In this document: in pieces, positions 63,553 through 64,000 of the stretch
How positions within the stretch are numbered: position 1 is the first letter of the stretch
Layout: each line of letters starts with the position of its first letter
From: Rhizobium leguminosarum
GTDB lineage: Bacteria > Pseudomonadota > Alphaproteobacteria > Rhizobiales > Rhizobiaceae
Assembly: GCF_002953715.1 (NCBI RefSeq)
Contig: NZ_CP025012.1
Location: forward strand, 1,240,001 to 1,304,000
DNA length: 64,000 bases
Direction of reading: 5' to 3'
The notes under the pieces: model-generated
Told to the model about the DNA's origin: nothing
Database searches by the model: none
The model's input: the letters and a program-made list of their open reading frames with translations, nothing else
Program-made: the position numbers and the translations under genes

Positions 63553-64000
63553 TCAACCCAATGCCTGATCAATCCGCATAGCAAAGGCGACCGAGCCATC
63601 GCGCTCGAATTCGGAAAAGCCAAGGTGACGGTAGAAACCCTTGGCGCGTTCGTTGTTTGGGTCGACCCCGAGATGCACGGCTCCGACCCCGTGATTCCGA
63701 AGCGCTTGAAGCTCCGTGCCGATCATCCTGCGTCCCCAACCGCTTGCCTGAAGTCCGGGAAGGATGTTGATGTGAAGATGCGCCGGGTACTGGTCTTGAA
63801 GCCACGCGGCTCCGCTGCGCGGATTTTGAATTCGTTCCATCACGTCGGCGTCGCGCGGACGGGTGGGTGCCAGTCCCACAATCTGCTGGCGGACGAACGG
63901 CCACCAGTTTGTGTGCAAGTCTCTGTCGAACCCGCCGGTGTCCGGTACCCCTACAACGTAGCCGACCGGCCGGCCGTCCTGAACGAGAACAAAGGCAAAG
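63553..64000 (-). CDS. GNAT acetyltransferase (5' end outside window)
   Basis: The C-terminal 148 residues of a GNAT N-acetyltransferase, open to the right edge and so incomplete at its N-terminus. The acetyl-CoA-binding region is LPGLQASGWGRRMIGTELQA, followed by VHLGVDPNNERAKGFYRHLG, the usual motif B. Upstream, FAFVLVQDGRPVGYVVGVPD gives the central strands. A shorter start at 63918 (TTG) is possible but would cut away conserved strands. The substrate is unknown; the type resembles acetyltransferases linked to carbohydrate or aminoglycoside substrates. Confidence 0.85.
   Translation of the reverse strand, partial: FAFVLVQDGRPVGYVVGVPDTGGFDRDLHTNWWPFVRQQIVGLAPTRPRDADVMERIQNPRSGAAWLQDQYPAHLHINILPGLQASGWGRRMIGTELQALRNHGVGAVHLGVDPNNERAKGFYRHLGFSEFERDGSVAFAMRIDQALG

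Noticed and set aside
63334..64000. Plus-strand frame open to the right edge
   Set aside because: From 63553 it lies opposite the GNAT gene, whose motifs are clear. The non-overlapping 73 codons show no recognisable sequence and no strong ribosome-binding site.
58956..64000. Attachment-site duplicate of the tRNA-Pro 3' end
   Set aside because: Looked for a second copy of GGTTCGAGTCC...CGCCCCGACCA in the window and found none; no integrase gene either.

Overview
The window looks like a chromosomal segment of a fast-growing Rhizobium (R. etli / R. leguminosarum group). This is inferred from high-GC codon use, the gene families and their order (glyA-nrdR-ribD-ribE, ribH-nusB, DUF177-plsX-fabH-ihfA-merR, LdtR/LdtP, the bcsN-bcsA-bcsB-bcsZ cellulose cluster), an Mg-type HemB, a DUF982 gene, and many copies of two palindromic intergenic repeats that resemble the rhizobial RIME mosaic elements. 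No species name can be fixed from the sequence alone.

Left part (1-22 kb), mostly housekeeping: the 3' part of ppk and all of ppx (polyphosphate turnover), a secreted phytase-like protein, a membrane-anchored class III nucleotide cyclase, rnd, a Tat-exported multicopper oxidase, aspS, a serine hydrolase divergent from a TetR regulator, a conserved secreted protein of unknown role, parC, an SRPBCC protein, an AbrB-Doc toxin-antitoxin pair, a DMT exporter, bpt, an RDD membrane protein, hemB and a small membrane protein.

Middle (22-38 kb): ldtR-ldtP, then glyA-nrdR-ribD-ribE. The riboflavin series is broken after ribE by about 9 kb. That stretch holds a compact dTDP-L-rhamnose operon (rfbC-rfbB-rfbD-rfbA) behind a large putative glycosyltransferase, an AT-rich orphan gene, a GNAT, a cupin and a small secreted protein, before ribH-nusB resume. 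A degraded stretch near 35.1-35.2 kb resembles the 3' end of ribE. This suggests the polysaccharide block entered by recombination at the ribE end.

Right part (38-64 kb): a K+-independent-type proton pyrophosphatase, bamE, a cytochrome bc1 assembly chaperone, the fatty-acid/phospholipid operon ending in ihfA and merR, a lone receiver and a hybrid histidine kinase each flanked by repeats, then the c-di-GMP-responsive cellulose operon bcsN / bcsA-bcsB-bcsZ-TPR protein. Its last three junctions overlap. After a HAD phosphatase comes tRNA-Pro(GGG), then a looser region of a methyltransferase, several very small genes (one a 49-residue TTG-start membrane peptide), an XRE regulator, a ROK regulator without the usual zinc cluster, and a GNAT running off the right edge.

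I see no CRISPR array, insertion sequence, rRNA, prophage or replication origin. No large novel system stands out. The best leads are the ribE scar with its polysaccharide insertion, the AbrB-Doc pair, the palindrome in front of bcsA, and the small-gene cluster after the tRNA.
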